From an uncultured Lachnospiraceae bacterium (GTDB lineage Bacteria > Bacillota > Clostridia > Lachnospirales > Lachnospiraceae), in NCBI GenBank assembly GCA_902798585.1, contig CADBXF010000018.1, forward strand, positions 1 through 64,000: a DNA stretch of 64,000 nt. The letters run 5' to 3'. The translations under genes were made by a program, and so were the position numbers. The notes beneath the pieces were generated by a model. That model saw only the letters and a program-made list of their open reading frames with translations. It searched no databases and was not told the origin of the DNA. The first letter of the stretch is position 1. Every line of letters begins with the position of its first letter. Below are positions 42,429 to 51,234 of the stretch, piece by piece.

Positions 42429-43034
42429 ATGAAGAAGGTTATTGCAGATGTGGGTGCCCACTATGATTTGCTGATAGAAGAAAACAATGATCCGGTCCGC
42501 GACCCGGTGGTTTTGCAGGAATATATGGACTTGTGGGACGGACGGCTGTTTCTGGAAATGCTGGAGCTGAATCCGTCGAAGAGCGTTCTGGAGATCGGTG
42601 TCGGGACTGGAAGACTGGCTGTCAGAACGGCTCCGTGCTGTCGCCATCTGACGGGAATCGATATGTCTGCCAAGACCATTGAAAGGGCGCAGGAGAACCT
42701 TCGGGAATATTCGAACATATCACTGATTTGCAATGATTTTTTGACGCATTCGTTTTCTGAGATGTTTGATGTGATTTATTCTTCCCTGACGATGATGCAT
42801 TTTCCGGACAAGGCGCTTGTAATCGGGAAGATGAGCTCTTTGCTGAATGACGATGGAATTCTTTGTATATCTATCGACAAAAATCAAAGCGAGTGGATAG
42901 ACATGGGGAATCGGAAGGTTCGGATCTATCCGGATACACCGGAGGAAATCGTTACAATTGCCGGACAGGCGGGATTGAAAACGAAACGAGTGCTTGAGAT
43001 AGAAAATGCTTATTTGCTTGCTTTTGCAAAGTAA
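42429..43034 (+). CDS. class I SAM-dependent methyltransferase
   Basis: A 201-residue methyltransferase. Motif I is VLEIGVGTGRLAV (~residue 53); the acidic end of strand 2 is GIDMSAKTIERA; VIYSSLTMMHFPDKA is the strand-4 region. The acceptor is unknown. ATG 42429 is preceded by a distant GGAG. It is directly followed by another methyltransferase gene (14 bases), and the two probably share a transcript. Confidence 0.87.
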   Translation: MKKVIADVGAHYDLLIEENNDPVRDPVVLQEYMDLWDGRLFLEMLELNPSKSVLEIGVGTGRLAVRTAPCCRHLTGIDMSAKTIERAQENLREYSNISLICNDFLTHSFSEMFDVIYSSLTMMHFPDKALVIGKMSSLLNDDGILCISIDKNQSEWIDMGNRKVRIYPDTPEEIVTIAGQAGLKTKRVLEIENAYLLAFAK

Positions 43035-43048
43035 CGCGAGGGAGTAAC

Positions 43049-43738
43049 ATGGAAAAAGTTGAAATCAATAGTTATGAAGATTTATTTAATGTTCTTGACC
43101 GGATAAACGAAAGCATTGACTGGAATACCTTTTATGAGAAAAGAGTAATGAAAGCGCCGTTTCTGGTGAACAGTATGCTGCCGGATAAGATGATAACGGA
43201 ATTCGTGCAGGGGCACAGTATCAGGGATGCCGTGGAATTCGGATGCGGAGAGGGCAGAAATGCAGTCTTTCTGGCAAAAAGAGGAATTGATGTAACAGCC
43301 ATAGATTCTTCTGACATTGCAATCCGTAATGCGAAGGAAAAAACGGAAGACCTGAAGAATGTGAAGTTAATTTGCAGCGATTTTCTGGCGGTTGATTTTG
43401 CCGGCCGAAAATATGACCTTGTACTTGACAGCGGAATGTTTCATCATCTGGCGCCGCACAGAAGACTGCAGTACAGAGAACTGCTTAAGGGGCTTCTGAA
43501 AGAAAACGGATACTTTTTATTGCTGTGTTTTTCTGCGGATGAAGATGGAGCCGAGGAACTTGATGATTTAGAGTTTTATACAAAAAGAAATACGGGGGTG
43601 GCATTTTCGGAACAGAGGCTAAGGGACTTCTTTGGTTCTGATTTCGAAATCATCAGTATCGGGAAACGCGGAAATGAAATAACGGAAGAATATATCGACA
43701 TTCCGTTGTTATATGGTTGTGTTATGAAACTGAAATAG
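43049..43738 (+). CDS. class I SAM-dependent methyltransferase
   Basis: A 229-residue methyltransferase with a different acceptor region from its neighbour. Motif I is AVEFGCGEGRNAVFLAKRG; strand-2 acid is in AIDSSDIAIRNA; DLVLDSGMFHHLAPH is the strand-4 region with a His-rich end, as in thiopurine/Tehb-like enzymes. The last ~60 residues (KRGNEITEEYIDIPLLYGC) close the fold. ATG 43049 follows GAGGGAG. Confidence 0.87.
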   Translation: MEKVEINSYEDLFNVLDRINESIDWNTFYEKRVMKAPFLVNSMLPDKMITEFVQGHSIRDAVEFGCGEGRNAVFLAKRGIDVTAIDSSDIAIRNAKEKTEDLKNVKLICSDFLAVDFAGRKYDLVLDSGMFHHLAPHRRLQYRELLKGLLKENGYFLLLCFSADEDGAEELDDLEFYTKRNTGVAFSEQRLRDFFGSDFEIISIGKRGNEITEEYIDIPLLYGCVMKLK

Positions 43739-43751
43739 GAAAGAGAAATGT

Positions 43752-44450
43752 ATGGAAAAAGTGCTTTTAGTGGATATAGAAGACTACACGAAAAGATTAA
43801 CTGAAGAATTAAAAAAGAAGTTTGGCAAAAGGCTTTTATATGTCGGACTTCAGGGGAGTTACCTTAGAGGCGAAGCTACATCCGAGAGCGACATAGATAT
43901 TATGTTGGTATTGGATGAGGTACATGCAAAAGATTTGAATGTTTATCGTCAGATACTGGAAGAACTCGGTGAATATAATCGTGCATGTGGCTTCGTCTGC
44001 GGAAGGAATGAATTGTTGAATTGGTTCCCTGAAGAAATCTGTCATATACTTCATACCACTTCGGATATTTATGGAAGACTGAGTGATTTGGCGCCGGCTT
44101 ACAGTAAAAAGGATGTGGCGGACTATATCAAGATGAGCGTCGGAAATTTATACCATATGCTTTGCCACAGACGCATTCATTCTGAAATGGAAAAGAACAT
44201 TAATAAATTGTCCTTAGCCAAAAGAGATATTTTCTTTATTCTTCAGAATCTTTATTATTTCGAAAATAATAATTTTATTGAGAAAAAATCCGAGGTGGCT
44301 TCTGTAGTTACAGGAATTGATCTTCAGGTTTGGGAATGTTTCTCGGAAAATGTTACTGTTGAGAACATCGATCAGAAATTAGATTTGTTATTGGATTGGT
44401 GCAAAGATGCTTTGAAAAGAACATCGGTTGACAACGGAGAAAAAGCATGA
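43752..44450 (+). CDS. minimal nucleotidyltransferase family protein
   Basis: A 232-residue protein with the nucleotidyltransferase motif QGSYLRGEATSESDIDIML (~residue 34), where the two Asp bind metal. The later helical region (NLYHMLCHRRIHSEM) is typical of HEPN-like or kanamycin-nucleotidyltransferase-like C-terminal helices. It may modify an antibiotic or form a toxin/antitoxin-type pair, but no HEPN RxxxxH motif is certain. The 3' end overlaps the next gene by 4 bases. The gene is clearly A+T-rich. Confidence 0.83.
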   Translation: MEKVLLVDIEDYTKRLTEELKKKFGKRLLYVGLQGSYLRGEATSESDIDIMLVLDEVHAKDLNVYRQILEELGEYNRACGFVCGRNELLNWFPEEICHILHTTSDIYGRLSDLAPAYSKKDVADYIKMSVGNLYHMLCHRRIHSEMEKNINKLSLAKRDIFFILQNLYYFENNNFIEKKSEVASVVTGIDLQVWECFSENVTVENIDQKLDLLLDWCKDALKRTSVDNGEKA

Positions 44451-44830
44451 AAAAGTGGTACGATGAAGAATATGAATTTACGGTTGAAGTAACGGGCTTC
44501 CTGCACGGAGATCACACGGAGCGGTATTGCCGCAACGGCGAGGAAATCGGTGATGTCTACAAGTGCACCTACGGATGTCCGGTTAATGAGGCCGGTTACG
44601 GAATCTGTTCCAAGACGATGATGATGCTGTATCCCCTGATGGAATCTGTCAGAAGCGGCGGGGATCTTACCAGGGTCGGCGGCGACGGCAAATACTCCAA
44701 AACAGTCGTGTGCCCGGACGGATGCGTGATTTTCAAACTGACCGCGAAGCCTCTGGGAAATGAAAACTTCCATACCGGCGGGTTCTGGGATTATCCGGAT
44801 GAAACGACGAAGGAAGATGGGAAGATATGA
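44447..44830 (+). CDS. TIGR04076 family protein
   Basis: A 127-residue protein. KKWYDEEYEFTVEVTGFLHG and CTYGCPVNEAGYGICSKTM are the marks of the TIGR04076 family of short Cys-containing proteins; their function is unknown. Its last ~8 residues fall in the 149-bp duplicated block (44814-44962), so the natural end may have been replaced. ATG 44447 overlaps the previous stop (ATGA). Confidence 0.82.
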   Translation: MKKWYDEEYEFTVEVTGFLHGDHTERYCRNGEEIGDVYKCTYGCPVNEAGYGICSKTMMMLYPLMESVRSGGDLTRVGGDGKYSKTVVCPDGCVIFKLTAKPLGNENFHTGGFWDYPDETTKEDGKI

Positions 44831-44962
44831 GGATTATGACAGGACGAATCTTTTTTACATCAGCTGCGGCTTTAAGGAATTTGAAGTGTTCCCGCTCCTT
44901 TGGGATGAGGCCAATCCCTGTCAGATTTATGTGATGTCATTGTCGGGAGGAAATACCATGGA
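44814..44962 (+). repeat. 149-bp direct repeat, copy 1
   Basis: Nearly identical to 45111-45259 (297 bases away, one difference seen: ATCAGCTGC versus ATCAACTGC). The block codes the C-terminus of a GNAT (GRYEDYDRTNLFYISCGF) and ends with a ribosome site and ATG. Confidence 0.93.
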
Positions 44963-45269
44963 AAAAGAAACGGGAAAGGCTACTGTTGAGCTGGCTGTTA
45001 TGGGAGTCTTAAAGGACTATCACAGGAGCGGCATCGGACGGGCGCTGGTAGAAAAGGCGAAGGAAACTGCGAAGTCGCAGGGATACGAGTTCATGCAGGT
45101 CAAGACCGTGAAGATGGGAAGATATGAGGATTATGACAGGACGAATCTTTTTTACATCAACTGCGGCTTTAAGGAATTTGAAGTGTTCCCGCTCCTTTGG
45201 GATGAGGCCAATCCCTGTCAGATTTATGTGATGTCATTGTCGGGAGGAAATACCATGGATATGCATTAA
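44958..45269 (+). CDS. GNAT acetyltransferase lacking the N-terminal strands
   Basis: A 103-residue reading frame. MEKETGKATVELAVMGVLKD then DYHRSGIGRALVEKAKETAK (acetyl-CoA loop) and the end TNLFYINCGFKEFEVFPLLW make up only the C-terminal two thirds of a GNAT. ATG 44958 has GGGAGG (44945) in the duplicated block. The same frame is open further upstream through copy 1, so a longer, C-terminus-first product is also possible. The truncated fold may not be active. Confidence 0.6.
   Translation: MEKETGKATVELAVMGVLKDYHRSGIGRALVEKAKETAKSQGYEFMQVKTVKMGRYEDYDRTNLFYINCGFKEFEVFPLLWDEANPCQIYVMSLSGGNTMDMH
45111..45259 (+). repeat. 149-bp direct repeat, copy 2
   Basis: Second copy of the block at 44814-44962, coding the GNAT C-terminus again and ending in GGGAGG...ATGGA, which offers a start (45255) for the next GNAT gene. 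Confidence 0.93.
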
Positions 45270-45291
45270 ATCAGCGGAGACCGATGAGGAG

Positions 45292-45747
45292 TTGTGCGGA
45301 AGGGGATATGTGCATTGTACGGCATGGCAGGAAGCTTACCGAGGCATCGTATGTGACAGATATCTTGATACGATGACCGTAGAGGCCACGACGGCACGTG
45401 CCAGACGGTTCCCGGAAAATACACTTGTTGCCAAGGACGGCGAGAAGGTTGTGGGTTTTGCGATATACGGTCCGTCGAGAGATGAGGATCTGCCGAATGC
45501 CGGAGAGGTCGAGGCAATTTATGTCCTGAAGGAGTATTACGGCCGTAAAGTAGGATATCGATTGATGAATGAAGCATTCTCCAAGCTCAGCGAATATGAT
45601 ACTATATTCGTATGGGTGCTTGAGAAAAACGAGAGAGCGATTCGTTTTTATCACCGATATGGGTTTGAATTCGACGGACACAAAAAGGAATGGACTCTCG
45701 GCACACCGGTTTCCATCGTAAGAATGGTAAAAACAAGAGAAGAATGA
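45292..45747 (+). CDS. GNAT acetyltransferase with displaced start
   Basis: A 151-residue frame: VHCTAWQEAYRGIVCDRYLD, acetyl-CoA loop KEYYGRKVGYRLMNEAF, closing NERAIRFYHRYGFEFDG. The expected N-terminus (IKSAETDEEL) is present upstream in the same frame (from ~45262), but the well-placed ATG 45255 with GGGAGG is one base out of frame and stops at once (MDMH). A single-base insertion after the duplicated block explains this. The TTG at 45292 has poor spacing, so expression is doubtful. Confidence 0.68.
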   Translation: MCGRGYVHCTAWQEAYRGIVCDRYLDTMTVEATTARARRFPENTLVAKDGEKVVGFAIYGPSRDEDLPNAGEVEAIYVLKEYYGRKVGYRLMNEAFSKLSEYDTIFVWVLEKNERAIRFYHRYGFEFDGHKKEWTLGTPVSIVRMVKTREE

Positions 45748-45792
45748 AGGAAAATATAAAAAACGGGCGTCTGTTCGAGGCAAACGGAAAGG

Positions 45793-46518
45793 ATGAACAG
45801 AATGGATAAGGATACTGTTTTTGGGGCGATTGACAGTAAATACGAAGAACTGAAAAAGGCACTGGAAGGGGACGATTTAGAGCAGATCCGTGAGCTCACA
45901 TTGGAGCTGCACGCAATGGTTCATCCGGCGGAGATTTCAGGACGAACGGAGAAGACTGTCGCGGATTATGTCCTGGATTACATGATGCAGGGGCATCAGA
46001 ACGAAATTGTTCCGAGAGAGACATGGGATACGGATCTGCATTATGCGGGCAGCAAAACCGTTCCGATCTGCTGGCAGTTCTGGCATATCTACAGGATTGA
46101 AGATCTGGTCAGCAACATTTTAATGGCAAACGGGCAGCAGATTTTCAATGAGGAGTGGAAACGAAAGATAGGTTCCTCTGTTACTGACACCGGTAACGCC
46201 CTGGAACCGGATGAGTTGGCGGCCTGGAGCAAAAACATCAACGTGGAGGAACTCCGAAACTATATCATCACAGTCGGCAAAAACACACGACGGATTCTTT
46301 CGGGGTTGACGCTGGAGCAGATTAAATCCATGGTGCCGGAAGAATGGGTCATGCGGATTCTCGAAGAAGGCGGCGTGACAACAGATTTTCGATCGGTATG
46401 GCTGCTGGTCTTTTGGGGAAGACTGACAATCGGAGGCATGATTCTGACACCGATGACATCGCATCATATGATGCATTTACCGACAAGCGTTGAGCACATT
46501 TTAAAGTGCGGGGTTTAA
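45793..46518 (+). CDS. DinB-like family protein
   Basis: A 241-residue four-helix protein of the DinB/YfiT type, probably a metal-dependent thiol S-transferase or related enzyme. Putative metal His lie in LELHAMVHPAE, FWHIYRIEDL and SHHMMHLPTS. The first Met (45793) is followed by a second at 45802. GAAAGGA precedes. No clear link to its GNAT neighbour. Confidence 0.75.
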   Translation: MNRMDKDTVFGAIDSKYEELKKALEGDDLEQIRELTLELHAMVHPAEISGRTEKTVADYVLDYMMQGHQNEIVPRETWDTDLHYAGSKTVPICWQFWHIYRIEDLVSNILMANGQQIFNEEWKRKIGSSVTDTGNALEPDELAAWSKNINVEELRNYIITVGKNTRRILSGLTLEQIKSMVPEEWVMRILEEGGVTTDFRSVWLLVFWGRLTIGGMILTPMTSHHMMHLPTSVEHILKCGV

Positions 46519-46574
46519 AGAAAAACAAAAGCATCCGGAGCAAGCAAATTATATCATTGAGGGGAGGGGCGAAG

Positions 46575-47498
46575 ATGTTTTCAGATATTAAGGCCAGTGA
46601 GAAATGGGAGTCTGTTGAGCCGATAAACAAAGGGTGGTCGTCTGACGAAAAATACTTTGTAAGGACATTTTCCGACGAGCATTTGCTTCTTCGACTCGCA
46701 AACATCGATAGATTTGAGGAAAAGAAGAAAGAGTACGAAATCATCGAAAAGTATGCAGCACTGGGATTTCCGATGTCATCGCCGATTGAGTTCGGTGTGT
46801 GCAACAATCATAATAGTGTTTATATGCTTTTGCGTTGGGTTGACGGAAGTGATTTAGAGGTTGTGCTTCCGAAGCTTTCGGAAGAGGAACAATATAAACT
46901 CGGACGGGAGGCGGGAAGCATTTTGCGGAAAATCCACAGTGTTCCGCTGGACAAGGAGGATATTCCGAACACTACGAAGAAAGAGAAAAAACTCTTGCAG
47001 CTGGCAAGATATGAAGAATCAGATCTTCGTATCCCAAATGACGAGACCGCAATCCGGTATGTGAAGGAGAATATCAATCAAATCTGGAAACAGCCACCTG
47101 TGTATATGCATGGTGATTTTCATCCCGGGAATCTGATCTATACAGATGATTCTTCCATCGGTGTCATTGATTTTAATCGCTGGGAAGTCGGAGATCCGTA
47201 TGAGGAGTTTTACAAGCTGGAAAGCTTTGGAACGGAGATCAGTATTCCGTATTGCGTCGGTCAGATCGACGCCTATTTTGAGGATTCGGTTCCAATGGAT
47301 TTTTGGACTGCAAATGCGGTCTATGTCGCCCAGGCGGCACTGTTTTCCATAAAATGGGCGGAACCGTTCGGACAACATGATATCGACGGAATGGTGAGTC
47401 GCGCGAAGAGAGCGCTGGCCGATTTCAATGATTTTAAATGTGTTGTTCCTAACTGGTATAATAAGCGGGAGGTCAATAAGATTGATTTGCTGCACTAA
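46575..47498 (+). CDS. aminoglycoside phosphotransferase (APH) family kinase
   Basis: A 307-residue small-molecule kinase. HLLLRLANIDRFEEKK holds the ATP-site region; the catalytic loop is VYMHGDFHPGNLIY and the metal motif GVIDFNRWEVGDPYEEF, both complete. This matches enzymes annotated as APH(3')/fructosamine-kinase-like. ATG 46575 follows GGGGAGGGG. An antibiotic or a sugar may be the substrate. Confidence 0.88.
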   Translation: MFSDIKASEKWESVEPINKGWSSDEKYFVRTFSDEHLLLRLANIDRFEEKKKEYEIIEKYAALGFPMSSPIEFGVCNNHNSVYMLLRWVDGSDLEVVLPKLSEEEQYKLGREAGSILRKIHSVPLDKEDIPNTTKKEKKLLQLARYEESDLRIPNDETAIRYVKENINQIWKQPPVYMHGDFHPGNLIYTDDSSIGVIDFNRWEVGDPYEEFYKLESFGTEISIPYCVGQIDAYFEDSVPMDFWTANAVYVAQAALFSIKWAEPFGQHDIDGMVSRAKRALADFNDFKCVVPNWYNKREVNKIDLLH

Positions 47499-47562
47499 AA
47501 CAACAGTTAAATGTACTAAGGCACAAATTCGCAGTTTGTAATCAAGGCGAGAAAGGCTCAAA

Positions 47563-48276
47563 ATGTTGAAGCAATTTGAATTATTAGATGTTGAAATAGA
47601 AGCCTTAAAAAAAGACCAAGGTATTTGCGGGGTATTGTTGAGTGGATCTCTTGCGTATGAGAAGGCAACTGAGTATTCCGATATCGATCTGATCGTCCTC
47701 AGCAATAAAAATGAATTCGTAAGCCGTCGAGTCGAAGGCATTCTGATCGAAGAACATTTTCACACATACGAGAAATTGGGTGAGGGGTTGGATAAAAACC
47801 CTGCTGAAGTATATAAATACATCTATTCAAAGATACTCTTTGACGATGGCAGACTGGCGGATCTTATCAAGAAAGCCCAATTCCTCTTTGACCACTACAA
47901 AACGCCAATGGAAGAAAAAGGAAAGATAAAATATTGGCTCACGACAGTCAAAGACAAACTGAAAGGTGCCATTTCCAATAATGATAGTCTGAAAATCTCG
48001 TATTTGCTTTCAACAAGTTCATGGGAAGTACTCAAAGGGGTTTGGGCTGTAAACGACAAGCCTATGCCGCCCTCAAGTATTGCGTTTGCATTTCACCATT
48101 CGTTAGCGGTTGCTCCCTTTGATAAATGGTTCGAGACTTTGTTTGATAAGGATATTAATTCGAGAGCGGAAAGCATGTTAAGAATCATAGATTGGATAAT
48201 GCAGCAAGCCATTGTTGGGGAAGATGAATGCTGGAAGAAGAATCTGACAGAAAGGCAGTCGGCAAGTCTGTGCTAA
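47563..48276 (+). CDS. nucleotidyltransferase family protein, aadK-like
   Basis: A 237-residue protein with the nucleotidyltransferase motif LLSGSLAYEKATEYSDIDLIVL (~residue 27). Later EEHFHTYEKLGEGLD and the helical end resemble streptomycin/aminoglycoside adenylyltransferase-like proteins. The third carboxylate is in VEGILIEEHF. Its last 49 bases overlap the next gene in another frame. The gene is A+T-rich. Antibiotic modification is inferred only. Confidence 0.8.
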   Translation: MLKQFELLDVEIEALKKDQGICGVLLSGSLAYEKATEYSDIDLIVLSNKNEFVSRRVEGILIEEHFHTYEKLGEGLDKNPAEVYKYIYSKILFDDGRLADLIKKAQFLFDHYKTPMEEKGKIKYWLTTVKDKLKGAISNNDSLKISYLLSTSSWEVLKGVWAVNDKPMPPSSIAFAFHHSLAVAPFDKWFETLFDKDINSRAESMLRIIDWIMQQAIVGEDECWKKNLTERQSASLC

Positions 48277-48836
48277 TTGAATTATTTATGACATTCGCCA
48301 AAATCGGGTTGTTTACTTTCGGCGGAGGATACGCGATGCTTTCGATTATAGAGGACATCTGCGTTGAAAAGAAAAACTGGATTACCCATGACGAGATGAT
48401 GAATATTACTGTCATTGCTGAATCGACGCCTGGTCCGATTGCGATTAACTGTGCGACGTATGTCGGTTATAAGAAGGGAAAACTCCCGGGAGCTATTCTG
48501 GCTACATTGGGCGTGGCAGTGCCTTCTTTTGTCATTATCTTCGTAATTTCAATGTTTCTTGAAGGTTTCCTTGAGATTGCCTGGATCGCGCACGCATTTC
48601 AGGGTATCAAGCTTGCTGTCGGTATACTGATTCTTGATGCCGCTCTCAAAATGATCAGGAAAATGCCGAAGAAGCGGTTGCAGATTGGGATAATGGTCGC
48701 AGCGTTCATTGTGATAATACTGATCAATGTGTTAGAACTGCATTTGTCTTCCGTTGTGGTGATGATAACAGCAGCTCTTGCCAGTGTCGCCTTTTTCCTT
48801 GCCGGTGAAAGAAGGAGAAAGGAGGAGCAGACATGA
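48228..48836 (+). CDS. short-chain chromate-type transporter, first half
   Basis: A 202-residue membrane protein of the CHR family, half-size form. FAKIGLFTFGGGYAML and IAESTPGPIAINCATYVGY are the two family motifs. About five helices. With the next gene it should make a two-part transporter for chromate or sulfate-like anions. ATG 48228 follows GGGGAAG and lies inside the upstream gene's end (49-base overlap). The pair itself overlaps by 4 bases. Confidence 0.88.
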   Translation: MLEEESDRKAVGKSVLIELFMTFAKIGLFTFGGGYAMLSIIEDICVEKKNWITHDEMMNITVIAESTPGPIAINCATYVGYKKGKLPGAILATLGVAVPSFVIIFVISMFLEGFLEIAWIAHAFQGIKLAVGILILDAALKMIRKMPKKRLQIGIMVAAFIVIILINVLELHLSSVVVMITAALASVAFFLAGERRRKEEQT

Positions 48837-49393
48837 TATACCTTGATCTTCTGCTTGGCTTTCTGGAAGTCGGATTGTTCTCCTTCGGCGGAGCGTACGC
48901 GGCGATACCGCTTGTTCGTGATGTCGTACTGGCACACGGGTGGATGGATAACGAGATGCTTTCCTATATGATAGCAGTCAGCGAGAGCACTCCGGGACCG
49001 ATTATGGTGAACCTTGCGACTTATGTCGGCAGTAATAAAGGTGGATTTCTCGGAGCCGTGATTGCTACGACTGCTGTCATGCTTCCGGCATTTCTCATAA
49101 TCCTGCTTATTATGGTTATAGCAAAGAACCTTCTTAAGAATCCGTATATGAAGGCGATTCTACGGGGATTGAAGCCTTGCGTTATCGGTGTGATTCTGGC
49201 GACAGGCGCATACATGATTGTCGATAACTGTCTTCGGAAGGCAGGAGGCGGGGTTGATGTCGTTGCTCTTGTCATAACCGGTGGCCTTGCCGTCATATAT
49301 TTCGGGTCAAGAAAAATCAGGAAAAAAGGCATGTCACCAATCATGCTTATATGTGTTGCAGCTGTGGTTGGGGTGGCAGTATACGGGATTTGA
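48833..49393 (+). CDS. short-chain chromate-type transporter, second half
   Basis: A 186-residue partner of the preceding protein with the same motifs: LGFLEVGLFSFGGAYAAIP and VSESTPGPIMVNLATYVGS. About six helices in the predicted membrane. ATG 48833 follows AAAGGAGG. Such split CHR genes occur as pairs in Firmicutes. The substrate is by family analogy only. Confidence 0.88.
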   Translation: MIYLDLLLGFLEVGLFSFGGAYAAIPLVRDVVLAHGWMDNEMLSYMIAVSESTPGPIMVNLATYVGSNKGGFLGAVIATTAVMLPAFLIILLIMVIAKNLLKNPYMKAILRGLKPCVIGVILATGAYMIVDNCLRKAGGGVDVVALVITGGLAVIYFGSRKIRKKGMSPIMLICVAAVVGVAVYGI

Positions 49394-49444
49394 TTACTTA
49401 TCTTTCGGCATTGTGGAATAAGCATTTCGTAATCTGGAGGGGCT

Positions 49445-50044
49445 ATGCTCGATAGAACTATTCCGTTTTACAATACAATCATGAAATGTTCTGATTATTC
49501 ACTCAGGCATGCAGAACTGCCGGATGGTTTCTCAATCGTGACTTATCAGCGCGGATATGAAAAAGAATGGGCAAAACTGGAATACGCCATTGGCGATTTT
49601 GACTCATTGGAGTTGGCGGAGAAGTATTTCGTCGAGTCATATCTACTGAATCCCGAGTTGTTTTCAAACATTCTTTTCCTGCTGAACGAGGAGCATGAGG
49701 TTGTAGGCTCATGCATCGCATGGCAGGATAAGCATGGTGAAAACAGTGTCTCGTCTCTGCATTGGCTTGTTGTTCGGGAGCGGTATCAGGGAATGGGACT
49801 TGGAAGGGCTCTGGGCACAGCTGTTATGAACATATATGCAGAGAGAGGAGACCTTCCGGTCTATATCCACACACAGCCATGGAGCTGGAAAGCGATTCTT
49901 CTGTATGCTTCGCTAGGGTTCAGGCTTCAGAAGACGGATACATTCTCGAATTATGAAAACGAGTACAGGAAATCCATGGATGAACTGGAAAAAATAGTTT
50001 CAAAAGAGCAATATGAGCTACTACTGCGGTCATCCGAAGGCTGA
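49445..50044 (+). CDS. GNAT acetyltransferase
   Basis: A 199-residue N-acetyltransferase: LRHAELPDGFSIVTYQRGY start, acetyl-CoA loop RERYQGMGLGRALGTAVM, ending AILLYASLGFRLQKTD, with extra C-terminal helices. ATG 49445 follows TGGAGGGG. No linked promoter was identified. Confidence 0.85.
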   Translation: MLDRTIPFYNTIMKCSDYSLRHAELPDGFSIVTYQRGYEKEWAKLEYAIGDFDSLELAEKYFVESYLLNPELFSNILFLLNEEHEVVGSCIAWQDKHGENSVSSLHWLVVRERYQGMGLGRALGTAVMNIYAERGDLPVYIHTQPWSWKAILLYASLGFRLQKTDTFSNYENEYRKSMDELEKIVSKEQYELLLRSSEG

Positions 50045-50110
50045 ACAAATTCCCGTTTATCGGGCTTATGCTTTAGTCGACAAAAACAAAAGTTTTGAGG
50101 AAGTGATTTC

Positions 50111-51046
50111 ATGATCATAAATACGGGGATGCGAACGGACATACCGGCGTTCTACCATGAGTGGCTGATAAACAGAATAAAAGAAGGCTTTGTGCTGGTG
50201 CGTAATCCCTACAACCCGTCTCAGGTGACCAGGTACAGCCTGTCCCCGGAGGTTGTGGATCTGATCGCATTCTGCACGAAGAATCCGGCACCGATGTTGC
50301 CGCATATGGATACATTAAAGCCATACGGACAATACTGGTTCGTTACCATTACGCCGTATGGGAAAGATATCGAGCCTAATGTGCCGGATAAGCAGAAAGT
50401 GATGGAAGACTTTAAGAAGCTTTCTGATATCGTCAGTATAGACAGCGTTGGTTGGCGATATGATCCGATCTTTGTGGATGATAAGCATTCTGTGGATTGG
50501 CATATAGATCAATTCGAGCAGATGACCGCAACACTGTCCGGATACACGAAGACCTGTGTGATCAGCTTCATCGATATCTATAAGAAGGTGGAGCGGAACT
50601 TCCCGGATGCAAGAGAGGTTTTTAAGAAGGACAGACTGACGATCGGCAAAGCTTTTATTGAGATCGCAAAACAGCATGATATGATCATCAGACCGTGTGC
50701 TGAGGGAAATGATCTTGCATCATATGGTGCAGATTGTTCCGGCTGTATGACGGTAAAGACTTTTGAGACTGCTCTCCATGCAAGACTCGATGTTCCTAAA
50801 CGAAGCAGGAATCAGAGGAACAATGAATGCGCCTGCCTTTTGGGGGCAGATATCGGAGCATATGATACCTGTGGACATCTTTGCAGGTACTGCTATGCCA
50901 ATACGAATGCGGCACTGGTGAAAGAGAACATAAAGAACCACGATCCTAAGTCGCCGTTCCTGATTGGGAACAGTCAGCCCGGGGATGTAATCCATGAGGC
51001 AGAGCAGAAAAGCTGGCTGGATCTGCAGATGAGATTGGAGATATGA
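50111..51046 (+). CDS. DUF1848 family protein with C-terminal Cys cluster
   Basis: A 311-residue protein. MIINTGMRTDIPAFYHEWLI starts the DUF1848 pattern; SVGWRYDPIFVDDKHSVDWH and the late CGHLCRYCYANTNAALVKEN follow. The Cys motif (CxxxCxYCYAN) suggests an iron-sulfur or radical-SAM-like cluster, and DUF1848 has been linked with radical-SAM-like proteins. ATG 50111 follows TTTTGAGGAAG. Function unknown. A 59-bp repeat lies 12 bases downstream. Confidence 0.82.
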   Translation: MIINTGMRTDIPAFYHEWLINRIKEGFVLVRNPYNPSQVTRYSLSPEVVDLIAFCTKNPAPMLPHMDTLKPYGQYWFVTITPYGKDIEPNVPDKQKVMEDFKKLSDIVSIDSVGWRYDPIFVDDKHSVDWHIDQFEQMTATLSGYTKTCVISFIDIYKKVERNFPDAREVFKKDRLTIGKAFIEIAKQHDMIIRPCAEGNDLASYGADCSGCMTVKTFETALHARLDVPKRSRNQRNNECACLLGADIGAYDTCGHLCRYCYANTNAALVKENIKNHDPKSPFLIGNSQPGDVIHEAEQKSWLDLQMRLEI

Positions 51047-51057
51047 TGGTATATTAT

Positions 51058-51116
51058 ATCGCAATTTTCCTGCCTAAGCTTTATGCTCTAACATAACAAA
51101 CCCTTGTTACACAAAA
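51058..51116 (+). repeat. 59-bp direct repeat, left copy
   Basis: Identical over 59 bases to 57624-57682 in the same orientation. It contains a short hairpin, TAACAA with TTGTTA. It lies 11 bases after the DUF1848 stop. Similarity continues weakly for a few bases (acgaat). Confidence 0.92.
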
Positions 51117-51175
51117 TACGAATTTAACATTCTATAGAAACATCGTGATTCTTTAAGTTATGTTTTAAAATTCGA

Positions 51176-51204
51176 TTGACAAGAGCAAAATCTTAAAGTA
51201 GAAT
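51176..51204 (+). promoter_or_regulatory. strong promoter of the first DUF4143 ATPase gene
   Basis: TTGACA (51176-51181), 17 bases, then TAGAAT (51199-51204). It reads toward the broken ATPase gene at 51235. Confidence 0.78.
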
Positions 51205-51234
51205 TGCTTTAACCAAAAAATTATAGAGGTGTCT

